Assembly: GCA_963778845.1 (NCBI GenBank)
Contig: CAVZVW010000001.1
Location: 496,001-560,000 of the forward strand
DNA: 64,000 nucleotides
Direction of reading: 5' to 3'
Origin: CAVZVW01 sp963778845
GTDB lineage: Bacteria; Actinomycetota; Actinomycetes; Actinomycetales; Kineosporiaceae
The position numbers and the translations under genes are program-made. Shown one piece after another: positions 1-8,133 of the stretch (position 1 is its first letter; the number at the start of each line of letters is the position of its first letter). Under the pieces are notes generated by a model. It did no database searches and was not told where the DNA came from. It saw only the letters and a program-made list of their open reading frames with translations.

Positions 1-1
1 G

Positions 2-268
2 CTCGGTGCCCAGTGCACGGCCGACCTGCTCTGGGTCAGCGACGCCGCCGCGGACGACGTCGATCTCCTGCGCGCACGCCACCCCGCCGCCGCCATGCTG
101 GTCACCGTGCCACGGCAAGCCCCGCCCGAGGCTGTGCTGCTGCTGCTCGCCCACGGCGCCGACCTCGTCCTGCGTGACGAGGGGGTCGTCCTCGTGGCCG
201 CGGCCATGGCAGCACTGGCCCGCCGCCAGGCGTCCAGAGCACTCCCAGCAACCTCACAGTATCTGTGA
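2..268 (+). CDS. C-terminal fragment of a receiver-like hypothetical protein
   Basis: An open frame enters from the left edge and ends with TGA at 266-268, giving about 88 residues. The fragment alternates hydrophobic strands and helices and contains the stretches PAAAMLVTV and GADLVLRD, which resemble the second half of a response-regulator receiver fold, but no phosphoacceptor site is visible in this part. It stops 13 nt before the GTG of the PhoP-like regulator, so it may be cotranscribed with the two-component pair. The start and full length lie outside the window, so the receiver assignment is only a suggestion. Confidence 0.5.
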   Translation, partial: LGAQCTADLLWVSDAAADDVDLLRARHPAAAMLVTVPRQAPPEAVLLLLAHGADLVLRDEGVVLVAAAMAALARRQASRALPATSQYL

Positions 269-281
269 GCAGAATGGCCGC

Positions 282-989
282 GTGGCCGACAAGTCCCCTG
301 AGGCTCGCCTGCTCGTGGTCGACGACGAGCCGAGCATCCGCGAGCTGCTCACCGCGAGCCTGCGCTATGCCGGGTTCGAGGTCTTCCCGGCTGCCGACGG
401 CGCCGAGGCCCTCAAGCTCGCCGACCGCCACCGGCCCGACCTGGTCGTCCTCGACGTGATGCTGCCCGACTTCGACGGCTTCTCGGTCACGCGCAAGCTG
501 CGCGAGCGCGGCCGTGACATGCCCGTGCTCTTCCTCACCGCACGCGACGAGACCTCCGACAAGGTCACCGGTCTCACCGTCGGCGGAGACGACTACGTCA
601 CCAAGCCCTTCAGCCTCGAGGAGGTGGTGGCCCGCATCCGGGCCATCCTGCGTCGCACGGGTGCGGTCTCCGACGCCGCCTCGGGCCGGCTCGTCTTCCA
701 CGACCTGGAGCTCGACGAGGACTCCCACGAGGTCCGGCGCGCCGGCCACCTCGTCGAGCTCTCGCCCACCGAGTTCAAGCTCCTGCGCTATCTCATGCTC
801 AACCCCAACCGGGTGCTCTCCAAGGCGCAGATCCTCGACCATGTGTGGGCCTACGACTTCAACGGCGAGTCCGGCATCGTCGAGTCCTACATCTCCTACC
901 TCCGCCGCAAGATCGACGTCGTCGAGCCGCCGCTGGTGCATACCAAGCGCGGTGTCGGCTATGTGCTGCGGCTCCCACCTGATGCCTGA
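282..989 (+). CDS. PhoP-like OmpR-family response regulator
   Basis: A 235-aa DNA-binding response regulator. The receiver domain (residues 8-125) has the acidic pair D14-D15, phosphoacceptor D58 in LVVLDVMLP, T86 and K108 in DDYVTKPF. The C-terminal winged helix (about 140-232) carries LSPTEFKLLRYL and ends with KRGVGYVLR, as in OmpR/PhoB proteins. From memory it is closest to actinobacterial PhoP, including the EAR-LLVVDDE start and SLEEVVARIRAILRR. The GTG at 282 gives the usual family length; longer starts would add unrelated low-complexity sequence. The stop overlaps the kinase start by 8 nt, so the two form a cognate operon. What signal it answers cannot be read from the sequence. Confidence 0.9.
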   Translation: MADKSPEARLLVVDDEPSIRELLTASLRYAGFEVFPAADGAEALKLADRHRPDLVVLDVMLPDFDGFSVTRKLRERGRDMPVLFLTARDETSDKVTGLTVGGDDYVTKPFSLEEVVARIRAILRRTGAVSDAASGRLVFHDLELDEDSHEVRRAGHLVELSPTEFKLLRYLMLNPNRVLSKAQILDHVWAYDFNGESGIVESYISYLRRKIDVVEPPLVHTKRGVGYVLRLPPDA

Positions 990-2802
990 GCAGCAGTCGA
1001 TGACCGACCCCGAGGACGCCGCCCTCCCCTCGTCCGCTCAGCCCGAGGACGACGCGCCGCCCGAGGAGGCCATGTGGCCCGTGGACGCCCCGTGGCCTGT
1101 GGACGCCGCGTCGCTCGACGACGTCGCGTCGCTCGACGACGTCGCGTCGCCCGAGGACGTCGCGTCGCCCGAGGACGTCGCGTCGCCCCAGGACGTCGCG
1201 TCGCCCGAGGACGCCCCGTCACCCGACGACGTCGCGACCGCCGCGACGTCACTTCCATCGTCCGTGCCCCCCGCCTCGCGTGGCCGCGGCGTACGGGCGG
1301 CGGCAGACCAGGCGCGAGGCTGGGTCCGCGCACTCTCGTTGCGCACACGCCTCGTCGCGATCCTGGTCGTCGTTCTCCTGGGGGCCTTGGCGATCAGCGG
1401 CTGGTTCGCGCTGTCCCTGCTGCGCAGCTACCTGCTCACCCAGGTGGACGCCGAGCTCCGGGCTCAGGCCGCCAACGTCACGGTGTTCGCCGTCCGCGAG
1501 TCGCAGACGCCCAACCTCGACCCCTTCGACGCGCCGGGCGGCCTGCCAGGAGGTTTCGTCGTCCGGTGGTGGTTGAGCGGCACCGACCCCACGACCAACC
1601 CGGGCGAGTCCTCCGGATCCCCCCGCTTTCCCGAGGAGCCCACGCTCCCGGTGCTGCCCAGCGGCCAGGACCTCGCTTCGGGCTCGCCGTTCACGGTCGC
1701 CTCTGTCGACGGCCGGCACACCTGGCGGGTGCAGGCCATCGCCTTGCGGCCGCGAAACCGCGACGTACCTCTCTACTCCCTCGTGGCCGCACCCATGACC
1801 CGCGTCGAGAGCACCGTGGCGACCATGCGCTCGCTGCTCACGGTGCTGGGCCTCCTCGTCGTCGCGGGTGGTGCCCTGCTCGGCTGGCTGCTCATCAGGC
1901 GCGCCTTCGTGCCGTTGGTCGAGGTGGAGGAGACCGCAGCAGCCATCGCCGCCGGCGACCTGTCACGTCGGGTGCCGGAGCGCCCGCGCACCACCGAGGT
2001 CGGCCGGCTCACTTCGTCCCTGAACGGGATGCTCACGCAGATCGAGTCGGCGTTCCGCGCTCGCGAGGCCTCCGAGGCACGGACCCGACGCTTCGCTGCG
2101 GATGCCTCACACGAGCTGAGGACGCCACTGGCGTCGATCCGCGGGTTCGCCGAGCTCTACCGGCAGGGCGCCGTGCGCGAGGAGGAGGACGTCGCCCGCA
2201 CCATGCGTCGCATCGAGGACGAGGCCCGGCGCATGGGCAGCCTCGTGGAGGACCTGCTCCTGCTGGCGCGCTTGGACGAGCAGCGGCCAGTGCGTCGCGA
2301 GCCCGTGGACCTCGCGGTGCTGGCCGGCGACGCGGTTCACGACGCGCACGGGTTGGACGCGTCCCGCCCGGTGACGCTCACCGGGCTGGCGCCGGGTCAC
2401 GGCCCAGGGTCGGCCGTGGTCACCGGCGACGAGGACCGGCTTCGGCAGGTCGTTGCGAACCTCGTCGCGAACGCGATCCGGCACACGCCTGCGGGCAGCC
2501 CGGTGGAGGTCGCGGTGGGGCTCGACTACACCGCGAACGGCACCGGTCCCGGACCCCTCGCGGTGCTGGAGGTTCGCGACCACGGGCCAGGGCTGACACC
2601 GGAGCAGGCGGCGCGGGTGTTCGAGCGCTTCTTCCGCCTCGACGCCTCGCGACGGCGCGGTCACGGGGGCGGGTCGGGGCTCGGCCTGTCGATCGTCGCG
2701 GCCGTCGTCGGGGCGCACTCCGGGCGCGTCGAGGTGCGCCCGACGCCTGGTGGCGGCGCGACGTTCCGCGTCGCCCTGCCGGGCCGCGACGCAGTCTCCT
2801 GA
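982..2802 (+). CDS. membrane sensor histidine kinase (PhoR-like)
   Basis: A 606-aa HAMP-type sensor kinase, partner of the preceding regulator. The order is: acidic N-terminal tail with hexapeptide repeats (residues 42-83), first membrane segment (about 125-147), an outside sensor domain of roughly 135 residues, second membrane segment (about 285-305), HAMP, dimerisation domain with phosphorylated H377 in ASHELRTPLAS, and an ATPase domain with N box NLVANAIRHT, DHGPGLT and GSGLGLSIV. The first ATG (982) overlaps the upstream stop; ATG 1000 is an alternative. The roughly 120-residue repeat-bearing cytoplasmic tail ahead of the first membrane segment is unusual, since most PhoR-like kinases start almost directly with that helix. 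Confidence 0.9.
   Translation: MPEQQSMTDPEDAALPSSAQPEDDAPPEEAMWPVDAPWPVDAASLDDVASLDDVASPEDVASPEDVASPQDVASPEDAPSPDDVATAATSLPSSVPPASRGRGVRAAADQARGWVRALSLRTRLVAILVVVLLGALAISGWFALSLLRSYLLTQVDAELRAQAANVTVFAVRESQTPNLDPFDAPGGLPGGFVVRWWLSGTDPTTNPGESSGSPRFPEEPTLPVLPSGQDLASGSPFTVASVDGRHTWRVQAIALRPRNRDVPLYSLVAAPMTRVESTVATMRSLLTVLGLLVVAGGALLGWLLIRRAFVPLVEVEETAAAIAAGDLSRRVPERPRTTEVGRLTSSLNGMLTQIESAFRAREASEARTRRFAADASHELRTPLASIRGFAELYRQGAVREEEDVARTMRRIEDEARRMGSLVEDLLLLARLDEQRPVRREPVDLAVLAGDAVHDAHGLDASRPVTLTGLAPGHGPGSAVVTGDEDRLRQVVANLVANAIRHTPAGSPVEVAVGLDYTANGTGPGPLAVLEVRDHGPGLTPEQAARVFERFFRLDASRRRGHGGGSGLGLSIVAAVVGAHSGRVEVRPTPGGGATFRVALPGRDAVS
1105..1230 (+). repeat. seven 18-bp in-frame tandem repeats in the kinase gene
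   Basis: Seven consecutive 18-bp units of consensus GTCGCGTCGCCCGAGGAC encode the hexapeptide VASPED and variants (AASLDD, VASLDD, VASPQD, APSPDD). Inner units are nearly identical at DNA level, pointing to recent slippage or unequal exchange. The array sits in the predicted cytoplasmic tail. Confidence 0.9.
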
Positions 2803-3190
2803 CAGCGCTGCCCCTCTCGCCACACCTCGTCCCGCCTCGCCGCAGCGGCGGTGCCGGCAGTCCGCGACCGCCGTCCGAGCCTCGTGCCGTTGAGGGTTCC
2901 GGCCTCGCGCGGAGCTGCCTCCGGCCGAGTTCGACGCAGCTTCGGACCGCGTTCACCCGGCGGCCACCCGACCGGTGACATCGCTCACTTCCTTGGAAAG
3001 CAGGGCTTTCAGCTCGGCCCTCGATGGGCGTGCGTGCGAGAATGTAAGCGCTACCGGGCCTCGCGTGGAGACCCCAGCACGGGGCCGGGAGCCGCGGACC
3101 GCAACGAAGCGATGGTCCGCCTCAGACCGCCGGCGACGACGCCGTACCGGCGGTGCCAGCACCAGATCACCCCTACAGGAGTGATGTTCC
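2803..3190. other. 388-nt intergenic region, possible promoter
   Basis: No convincing gene is seen between the kinase stop and the 78-aa gene. The stretch 3040-3055 (GAATGTAAGCGCTACC) is less GC-rich than its surroundings and contains the small palindrome AGCGCT, so it could be part of a promoter or operator for the downstream gene. The last 15 nt carry the ribosome binding site of that gene. Confidence 0.4.
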
Positions 3191-3427
3191 ATGTCCACGC
3201 TCACCCGTATCCTCGACGCCGTGCTGCCTGCCCCCAACGTGAACCGCCTGGTCCCCGTGACCGAGGTCGGCCGCGGCAGCCTCCCCCTCGTCGAGGGCTC
3301 CCTGGCCGACGTCGGCGTCGTGCCGATCATTCGGGAGATCCGTTCCATGACCGGCCAGTCCAGCTTCCAGGTGCTCGTGCCCAAGCACGACGCTGACGTC
3401 GCTTCGCAGGTGGTCGCGGGCATCTGA
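3191..3427 (+). CDS. 78-aa orphan protein with its own terminator
   Basis: A small gene beginning MSTLTRILDAVLPAPN and ending VASQVVAGI. It is preceded by AGGAG 9 nt before the ATG and followed by a very strong hairpin at 3477-3512, so it appears to be a separate, probably well-expressed transcription unit. The protein has no signal peptide or membrane segment, is mixed alpha/beta in character and has three Val-rich stretches (RLVPVTEV, VGVVPIIREI, FQVLVPK). I do not recognise a family. The strong ribosome binding site, normal codon use and bounded unit argue that it is real. Confidence 0.75.
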   Translation: MSTLTRILDAVLPAPNVNRLVPVTEVGRGSLPLVEGSLADVGVVPIIREIRSMTGQSSFQVLVPKHDADVASQVVAGI

Positions 3428-3476
3428 CCCGCCGACCCAGGCGTCGGGCGACCAGACGTAGGCGAAACACAGTGGT

Positions 3477-3512
3477 GCAGCGGGCCGGTCCCTGTCGGGG
3501 CCGGCCCGCTGC
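3477..3512 (+). terminator. hairpin terminator after the 78-aa gene
   Basis: Two 16-nt arms (starting GCAGCGGGCCGG) pair throughout with a single G-T wobble around a TGTC loop. The following CCTCGTCC is a poor T tract, typical of actinobacterial terminators. Confidence 0.8.
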
Positions 3513-3642
3513 CCTCGTCCAGGAGACGGACATCGGCCTCCATCGACTTCTCCCAGTCAACTCCCAGGGTCGGACCATCACCCGTACAGGCGAAGCGGGT
3601 GGAGTAGGGACCAACCAGAGAACGAGAGAGGTGGAGTCAGCG

Positions 3643-5217
3643 ATGACCCAGACCACGGACCCGATGCCCGACCAGTGGCGCACTTCGTGGACCCCGCCGC
3701 ACGACGAGCCGGGCACCGCGGCCGGGGCCCCCGACGCGGCTGCGCCGGCCGTCGAGAACGACGCCCCGGCCGAGGCTCACTACTCGACCGAAGCCCAGTA
3801 CCCGGCCGACGTGCAGTACCCGGCCGACGTGCAGTACCCGGCCGACGTCCAGTACCCGGCCGACGTGCAGTACCCGGCAGAGGCCCAGTACCCGGCCGAC
3901 GTGCAGTACCCGGCCGACGTGCAGCAGCCGGCCTACCTCCCGGCCCCCGGCGCAGGCTCCTGGCCGACGCCGTCGTGGCCGACCGGGACGTACCCGACGC
4001 AGCCCATGCCCGTCGGCTCCGTCCCACCACCGACCACGTTCTCGACGCCCCCCGCCCCCCGGCCGCGCGAGCCGCGCCGTCCCGGGTGGATCGGCGTACT
4101 CGCGGTCGGCGTCGGCTCGGCCACGATCGCCAGCCTCCTCACGGCCGGTCTCGTCGCCCGTAACGACTCCGGTCCTCGCACGGCGAGCACCGCCGCGACC
4201 ACGCAGGGCCAGCCCAGCGTGCCGGCACCCGTGCAGGGCAGCAGCAGCTCCTCGCCCGACTGGGTCGCTGTGGCCGCCGCCGTGGAGCCGAGCGTGGTCT
4301 CGGTGCAGGTGACCACGCAGAACGGCGGCGCCGAAGGCTCCGGCGTCGTGCTCGACGTCCAGGGGCACATCCTCACGAACAACCACGTGGTCGCCGAAGC
4401 CACGTCGGGGGGCCTGCGTGTGGCCCTGCCGGACGGGCGCATGTACGCGGCCACCGTGGTCGGCACCGACCCGTCAACGGACCTCGCCGTCATCAAGCTG
4501 TCCACCGTGCCCTCCGGGCTCAAGCCCGCCGTCCTCGGTAACAGCGACGCCGTCAAGGTCGGCGACGCCGTCATGGCCGTCGGGAACCCGCTGGGCCTGG
4601 CCAACACCGTGACCACGGGCATCGTGAGCAACGTCAACCGCCCGGTTACGACTCAGGCCGCCCAGAGCCAGAACCCCCTCGGCGCCGGCGCCACCACGAG
4701 CGACGAGGTCATCACGAACGCGATCCAGACCGACGCGGCAGTCAACCCCGGTAACAGCGGCGGGGCCCTCGTCGACGCCGGCGGGAAGGTCGTGGGCATC
4801 ACGTCCTCGATCGCCTCCCTCGGCAGCAGCTCCGGCGGGCAGTCCGGCAGCATCGGGCTCGGCTTCGCGATCCCGATCAACGAGGCGAAGGACGTCGCCG
4901 CGCAGCTCACGGCGTCGGGCTCCGTGCAGCACGCCTGGCTCGGTGTGGGCCTGCAGGACCGCGAGGTCACCCTCGAGGGCGCGCAGCGGCAAGCCGCCGT
5001 CCTCGCCTCCGTCACGGCGGGTTCGCCGGCGGCCTCCGCCGGGCTCAAGGTCGGCGACGCCGTCATCGCCGTCAACGGCGAGCCCGTGAACGGCGTGGAG
5101 TCGCTCATCGCCCAGGTGCGCGAGCGCCGTCCCGGCATCGCCGTCACTCTCACCGTCGTGCGCGGTGGGTCCAGCACCGACATCAAGGTGACCCTCGGGA
5201 CCAAGCCCGCAGGCTGA
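3643..5217 (+). CDS. HtrA/DegP-like membrane-anchored serine protease with PDZ domain
   Basis: A 524-aa envelope protease. Residues 1-150 form a Pro/Tyr-rich cytoplasmic tail with QYPADV repeats (52-93); a single membrane segment (WIGVLAVGVGSATIASLLT, about 150-172) anchors it. The trypsin-like domain shows the full triad: H248 in LTNNHVV, D280 in STDLAVIKL and S372 in NPGNSGGAL. A PDZ domain follows (about 430-520). The start is the ATG preceded by GAGAGGTGGAG. It resembles actinobacterial PepD/HtrA proteins, which degrade or refold damaged secreted proteins. Its position near a two-component pair fits an envelope-stress role, but the two are separated by the orphan gene and a terminator, so a direct link is inference. 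A 6C-type RNA follows directly. Confidence 0.92.
   Translation: MTQTTDPMPDQWRTSWTPPHDEPGTAAGAPDAAAPAVENDAPAEAHYSTEAQYPADVQYPADVQYPADVQYPADVQYPAEAQYPADVQYPADVQQPAYLPAPGAGSWPTPSWPTGTYPTQPMPVGSVPPPTTFSTPPAPRPREPRRPGWIGVLAVGVGSATIASLLTAGLVARNDSGPRTASTAATTQGQPSVPAPVQGSSSSSPDWVAVAAAVEPSVVSVQVTTQNGGAEGSGVVLDVQGHILTNNHVVAEATSGGLRVALPDGRMYAATVVGTDPSTDLAVIKLSTVPSGLKPAVLGNSDAVKVGDAVMAVGNPLGLANTVTTGIVSNVNRPVTTQAAQSQNPLGAGATTSDEVITNAIQTDAAVNPGNSGGALVDAGGKVVGITSSIASLGSSSGGQSGSIGLGFAIPINEAKDVAAQLTASGSVQHAWLGVGLQDREVTLEGAQRQAAVLASVTAGSPAASAGLKVGDAVIAVNGEPVNGVESLIAQVRERRPGIAVTLTVVRGGSSTDIKVTLGTKPAG
3796..3921 (+). repeat. seven 18-bp in-frame tandem repeats in the protease gene
   Basis: Seven units of consensus CAGTACCCGGCCGACGTG encode QYPADV (one unit reads QYPAEA). 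Most copies are identical. A degenerate eighth copy (HYSTEA) lies just before. The array is in the predicted cytoplasmic tail. Confidence 0.9.
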
Positions 5218-5225
5218 CCCGAGCC

Positions 5226-5323
5226 TGCCGCGCGGCGGTCGCCCCCCCGATTCGCCCGCCGCGCGGCAGCAACGACCGCCGCGGTCCGGTTCCCCCCCTC
5301 CGGACCGCGGCGGTCGCCTCTTT
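5226..5323 (+). ncRNA. probable 6C small RNA (two hairpins with C-rich loops)
   Basis: Two perfect hairpins stand in tandem 9 nt after the protease stop. The first pairs 5226-5238 with 5256-5268 (13 bp) around a loop containing seven C; the second pairs 5273-5289 with 5300-5316 (17 bp) around TTCCCCCCCT, again seven C, followed by TCTTT. Two adjacent hairpins each exposing six or more cytosines are the definition of the actinobacterial 6C RNA, a conserved small RNA. The second hairpin also serves as a terminator. Either a promoter lies inside the protease gene or the RNA is released from its 3' UTR. Confidence 0.75.
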
Positions 5324-5428
5324 GCCTGCCCGCCTCGGCGCCCGCCCCCGGTCCTCGGCCGGCCTCGACCGTCTCCCGAGTGGGTCGGTGGCCCTGCGCA
5401 CCACGCGGGCGTCGGCGATGCTTGCCCG

Positions 5429-6115
5429 GTGGACGTGGACGACTCCGGGCTCGAGACCGTTCTGCTGAGGCGCTGGGCGGCCGCCATCGGCACCGCGAAG
5501 GCCCCCTCTGAGGCGGCAGTCCCCGGTGAGGCGGCGAGTGCCGTCCACGCGGTCGAGGCGGCGGGCCTCGACCTCCTGGCACGGTGGTCGCAGCCGCACC
5601 GGCACTACCACGACCTGCGTCACCTGTGCGAGGTGCTCGACCATGTCGACGCGCTGGCCGACCTCGCCGAGGACGCCGTCGCAGTGCGGCTCGCCGCGTG
5701 GTTCCACGACGCCGTCTACGACGGACGCCCGGGGGACGACGAGCGTGAGAGCGCCGGTCTGGCGGCCGACGTGCTCAGCCGGCTCCTGGCAGCTCCGGGG
5801 CAGGTGGCCGAGGTTCGCCGGCTGGTCGAGCTGACGGCGACCCATCACGCCGAGCCCGGCGACGTCGACGGCGCGGTCCTGTGCGACGCCGACCTTGCGA
5901 TCCTCGCGGCGGAGCCCTTCCGGTACGCGGAGTACGTGGCCGGTGTTCGCGCGGAGTACGCGCACGTCAGTGACGAGGGCTTCCGCTCCGGCCGGACACG
6001 GGTGCTGCAGGGACTCCTGGATGCTCCGGCGCTCTTCGTGACGAGCCGAGCCCACGACTGGTGGGAGGAGCGAGCGCGCCAGAACGTCGCAGCCGAGCTC
6101 GAGCGGCTCGCTTGA
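5429..6115 (+). CDS. HD-domain metal-dependent phosphohydrolase family protein
   Basis: A 228-aa cytosolic protein with an HD-type metal site: histidines in HYHDLRHL (about residue 60), the HD pair in WFHDAVYD (about 92) and ATHH (about 137), followed by an aspartate in CDADLAIL. It matches the predicted HD-superfamily hydrolases of the COG4339 type; the substrate is unknown. The start is GTG 5429, placed 6 nt after GATGCT, an imperfect leaderless -10; GTG 5435 is possible. It is convergent with the DUF4031 gene with only 4 nt between the stops. Confidence 0.8.
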   Translation: MDVDDSGLETVLLRRWAAAIGTAKAPSEAAVPGEAASAVHAVEAAGLDLLARWSQPHRHYHDLRHLCEVLDHVDALADLAEDAVAVRLAAWFHDAVYDGRPGDDERESAGLAADVLSRLLAAPGQVAEVRRLVELTATHHAEPGDVDGAVLCDADLAILAAEPFRYAEYVAGVRAEYAHVSDEGFRSGRTRVLQGLLDAPALFVTSRAHDWWEERARQNVAAELERLA

Positions 6116-6119
6116 CGCC

Positions 6120-6911
6120 CTAGGTGCCTGCGCCGTCGGCACCCCGCACCCGGAAGAGTGTGCCCTCGACGAGGGGGGCGATCTCGCGCGGCAACAGGGG
6201 CACGGCCTCGTCCCACGCGACCCAGCGGGTCGCATCGCCATCGAGCGCCACGGCGGGCGAGGTGCCCGGCTCTCCGCTGCGGTGCGCCTGGCCTTGCGAG
6301 GCCCCCGACGGCCACCACCGTGCGACCACCTCGAAGGTCGTGCTCGTGCGACGGGTCGCGGGCACGTGCCTGAGGTAGCCCGCCTGGACGACGTGCGTCA
6401 CCGGGGACGCGTCGGCGACCAACGCACCGAGCAACCGGCGCAGGGCGTCCCACCAGGCGCCGTGCCCCGCCCCCGACGCGGGCGCACTGGGCAACACGTA
6501 CCCCTCCCCGCCGTCGCCTCGCACGAGCAGCCGACCACCGTCCTCGACGACGACATGAACGGTGAGCACCTCGCCCAGCGGCGCCAAGGTGGACAGCACC
6601 GTGTCCAGCCGGCCGCCCCGGCCCTCGGCTCGGCTGGCCAGCACGCGCTCGCCGCGGCGTTTCGGCCTGCGCAGCCCGGACTGTTGCAGGCGGCGCAGCA
6701 GCTCACGGCTGCTGACGGGGATCGCGCCGGCCGCCACCACCCCCGCGTAGCGCTCCTCGGGCACGTCGTAGTGGTCCCCCTCGAAGCCGCGGTCGGGAAT
6801 GCCGATCGAGCCGGCGAACAGGTGCAGCTCGGCCAGCGACACGTCGCTCACCAGGTGGGACCAGCGCCGACCCCGCGCGGGCCAGATCGGCGGGTCGATC
6901 AGCACGGCCAC
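6120..6911 (-). CDS. DUF4031 protein with a degenerate Nudix-like C-terminal half
   Basis: A 263-aa protein. Residues 1-80 are a clear DUF4031 domain: VLIDPPIWPARGR near the start, HLVSD, and the GFEGDHYDVPEERY motif. The rest (about 105-260) has an order reminiscent of a Nudix fold but no Nudix box (the GX5EX7REUXEEXGU pattern is not visible), so catalytic activity there is doubtful. The start GTG 6911 lies 65 nt after the metallo-beta-lactamase stop on the same strand; GTG 6905 would remove two residues. DUF4031 has no assigned biochemical function that I can state. Confidence 0.75.
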   Translation of the reverse strand: MAVLIDPPIWPARGRRWSHLVSDVSLAELHLFAGSIGIPDRGFEGDHYDVPEERYAGVVAAGAIPVSSRELLRRLQQSGLRRPKRRGERVLASRAEGRGGRLDTVLSTLAPLGEVLTVHVVVEDGGRLLVRGDGGEGYVLPSAPASGAGHGAWWDALRRLLGALVADASPVTHVVQAGYLRHVPATRRTSTTFEVVARWWPSGASQGQAHRSGEPGTSPAVALDGDATRWVAWDEAVPLLPREIAPLVEGTLFRVRGADGAGT

Positions 6912-6976
6912 GCCTCAGGCCCTCATCTGTGCGTGCCGGATCTGTGCGTGCCGGCGCTGCCTGGACCCCCGCGCCG

Positions 6977-7624
6977 TCAGCGCGGCGTCCCGGTCGATGG
7001 ACGGAACGCCGGGCCGTGACCGGGGACGACCACGTCGGCCACGGCCAGGATGCGGCGACGGGACGACGCAAGGGCGGCCGGGTCCGGTGAGTACGGGTCC
7101 TCGGCCGGCCCCTGGGCCGACCACCAGGCGTGGGTGGCGGCGAAGACCGCCTCGGGGGTCCCGACGAGCGTCGTGATGTCCTGCAGGCTGTGCCCCGGCG
7201 TCTCTATCAAGCGGATGGAGGGCGTGATCTCGAACCCCTCGGCGGGACGGTCGTCCCAGATGTCACCGCGGTAAGTGGCCATGACGTCGTGAACCGCGGC
7301 CCGCGCGAAGAGCGCGATGTTCATCGTGTGGTCGGGGTGGTGGTGCGACAGCACGACGTCGGTGACGTCGTCGGGGTCCACGCCCAGAGCACGCAGCGGG
7401 TCGAGGATCGCCGAGCGAGCCGCGACCATGCCCGGGTCCACGACGACGACCCGGTCGCCGTCGCGCACCAGAACGACGGTGGAGCCGACGCGGTCGCCGA
7501 CGTAGCCGGGGACCAGCACGTCCAGACGGGCCGATCGCTCGCGGGGGGCATCGTGGGAGTCGCGTGCCGGCGCCCGCGGGCCGGCGGTCGAGTCGTCTGC
7601 CGAGGTGGGCTCGTCGCTGCTCAT
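6977..7624 (-). CDS. metallo-beta-lactamase fold hydrolase (MBLAC1-like)
   Basis: A 215-aa MBL-fold protein. The zinc motif HxHxDH appears as SHHHPDHT (about residues 108-115), with the downstream histidine in ETPGHSLQD and a further one in VVPGHGP near the C-terminus. The compact size and the GSTVVLVRDGDRVVVVDPG opening resemble MBLAC1-type proteins rather than beta-lactamases or glyoxalases. The ATG at 7624 is preceded at 6 nt by CAGGAT, an imperfect leaderless -10; upstream codons in the same frame look non-coding. It probably forms a unit with the DUF4031 gene. The substrate cannot be predicted. Confidence 0.82.
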   Translation of the reverse strand: MSSDEPTSADDSTAGPRAPARDSHDAPRERSARLDVLVPGYVGDRVGSTVVLVRDGDRVVVVDPGMVAARSAILDPLRALGVDPDDVTDVVLSHHHPDHTMNIALFARAAVHDVMATYRGDIWDDRPAEGFEITPSIRLIETPGHSLQDITTLVGTPEAVFAATHAWWSAQGPAEDPYSPDPAALASSRRRILAVADVVVPGHGPAFRPSTGTPR

Positions 7625-7809
7625 GGGTCGATCCTGGCAGCCGGCACGGGCGGTGCGCACGACCGACTTCCCGCCCACCCCTGCGACCCTGTGGACAGCC
7701 GGACCCCTGTGGACAGCCCAGGCGCCGTGAGCGTCACGGTGCCAGGCTTCCTCGTCATGCGCTCGCGCCGGCCGGCCCGAGCGGAGCGACGACTCAAGGA
7801 GGCACGGCG

Positions 7810-8100
7810 ATGACCCGGTTCGAGGTGGACAGCGCCGCGGTGGAGCAGGCCAGCGCGGCGGTGCGCAGCTCTGCCGCACAGATCGGCTGCGAGGTCGACC
7901 GGATGATGCGGCACCTCGTGGACCTGCAGGCGTCATGGCGGGGCCAGGCAGCGTCCTCGTTCCACACGGTGATCAACGACTGGCAGGCGACTCAGGAACG
8001 GGTGCGGTGCGGGCTGGAGGAGATCCAGGTCGCCCTCGCCCTCGCCGGACGCCAGTACGAGGAAGCCGAGAGCGCCGCGGCACGCATGTTCACGGTATGA
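7810..8100 (+). CDS. WXG100-family (ESAT-6-like) small protein
   Basis: A 96-aa helical protein with the central W-x-G turn (LQASWRGQAASSF, about residues 38-50) flanked by two amphipathic helices, and the C-terminal YEEAESAAARMF compatible with the YxxxD/E secretion signal. The ribosome binding site is AAGGAGG, 7 nt from the ATG. WXG100 proteins are exported by type VII secretion as hairpin dimers. No EccC, EccB or second partner gene is in the window, so it is either a homodimeric orphan or uses machinery elsewhere. It lies just upstream of the HelD-like gene, with no obvious functional link. Confidence 0.85.
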   Translation: MTRFEVDSAAVEQASAAVRSSAAQIGCEVDRMMRHLVDLQASWRGQAASSFHTVINDWQATQERVRCGLEEIQVALALAGRQYEEAESAAARMFTV

Positions 8101-8119
8101 CCAACGGGCCGGCCGGGGT

Positions 8120-8125
8120 TAGCGT
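8120..8125 (+). promoter_or_regulatory. -10 box TAGCGT for a leaderless helicase-like gene
   Basis: TAGCGT lies 8 nt before GTG 8134, placing the transcription start at or next to the start codon. It also favours GTG 8134 over TTG 8125. Confidence 0.5.
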
Positions 8126-8133
8126 TGTCGGCC

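Noticed and set aside
6..281. N-terminal extension of the response regulator
   Set aside because: The in-frame upstream sequence is Pro/Cys/Ser-rich and unlike any receiver; the other frame here encodes the end of the upstream protein.
1074..2978. 634-codon plus-strand frame inside the kinase gene
   Set aside because: Arg/Gly/Ala-rich translation of the wrong frame; the kinase frame has all motifs.
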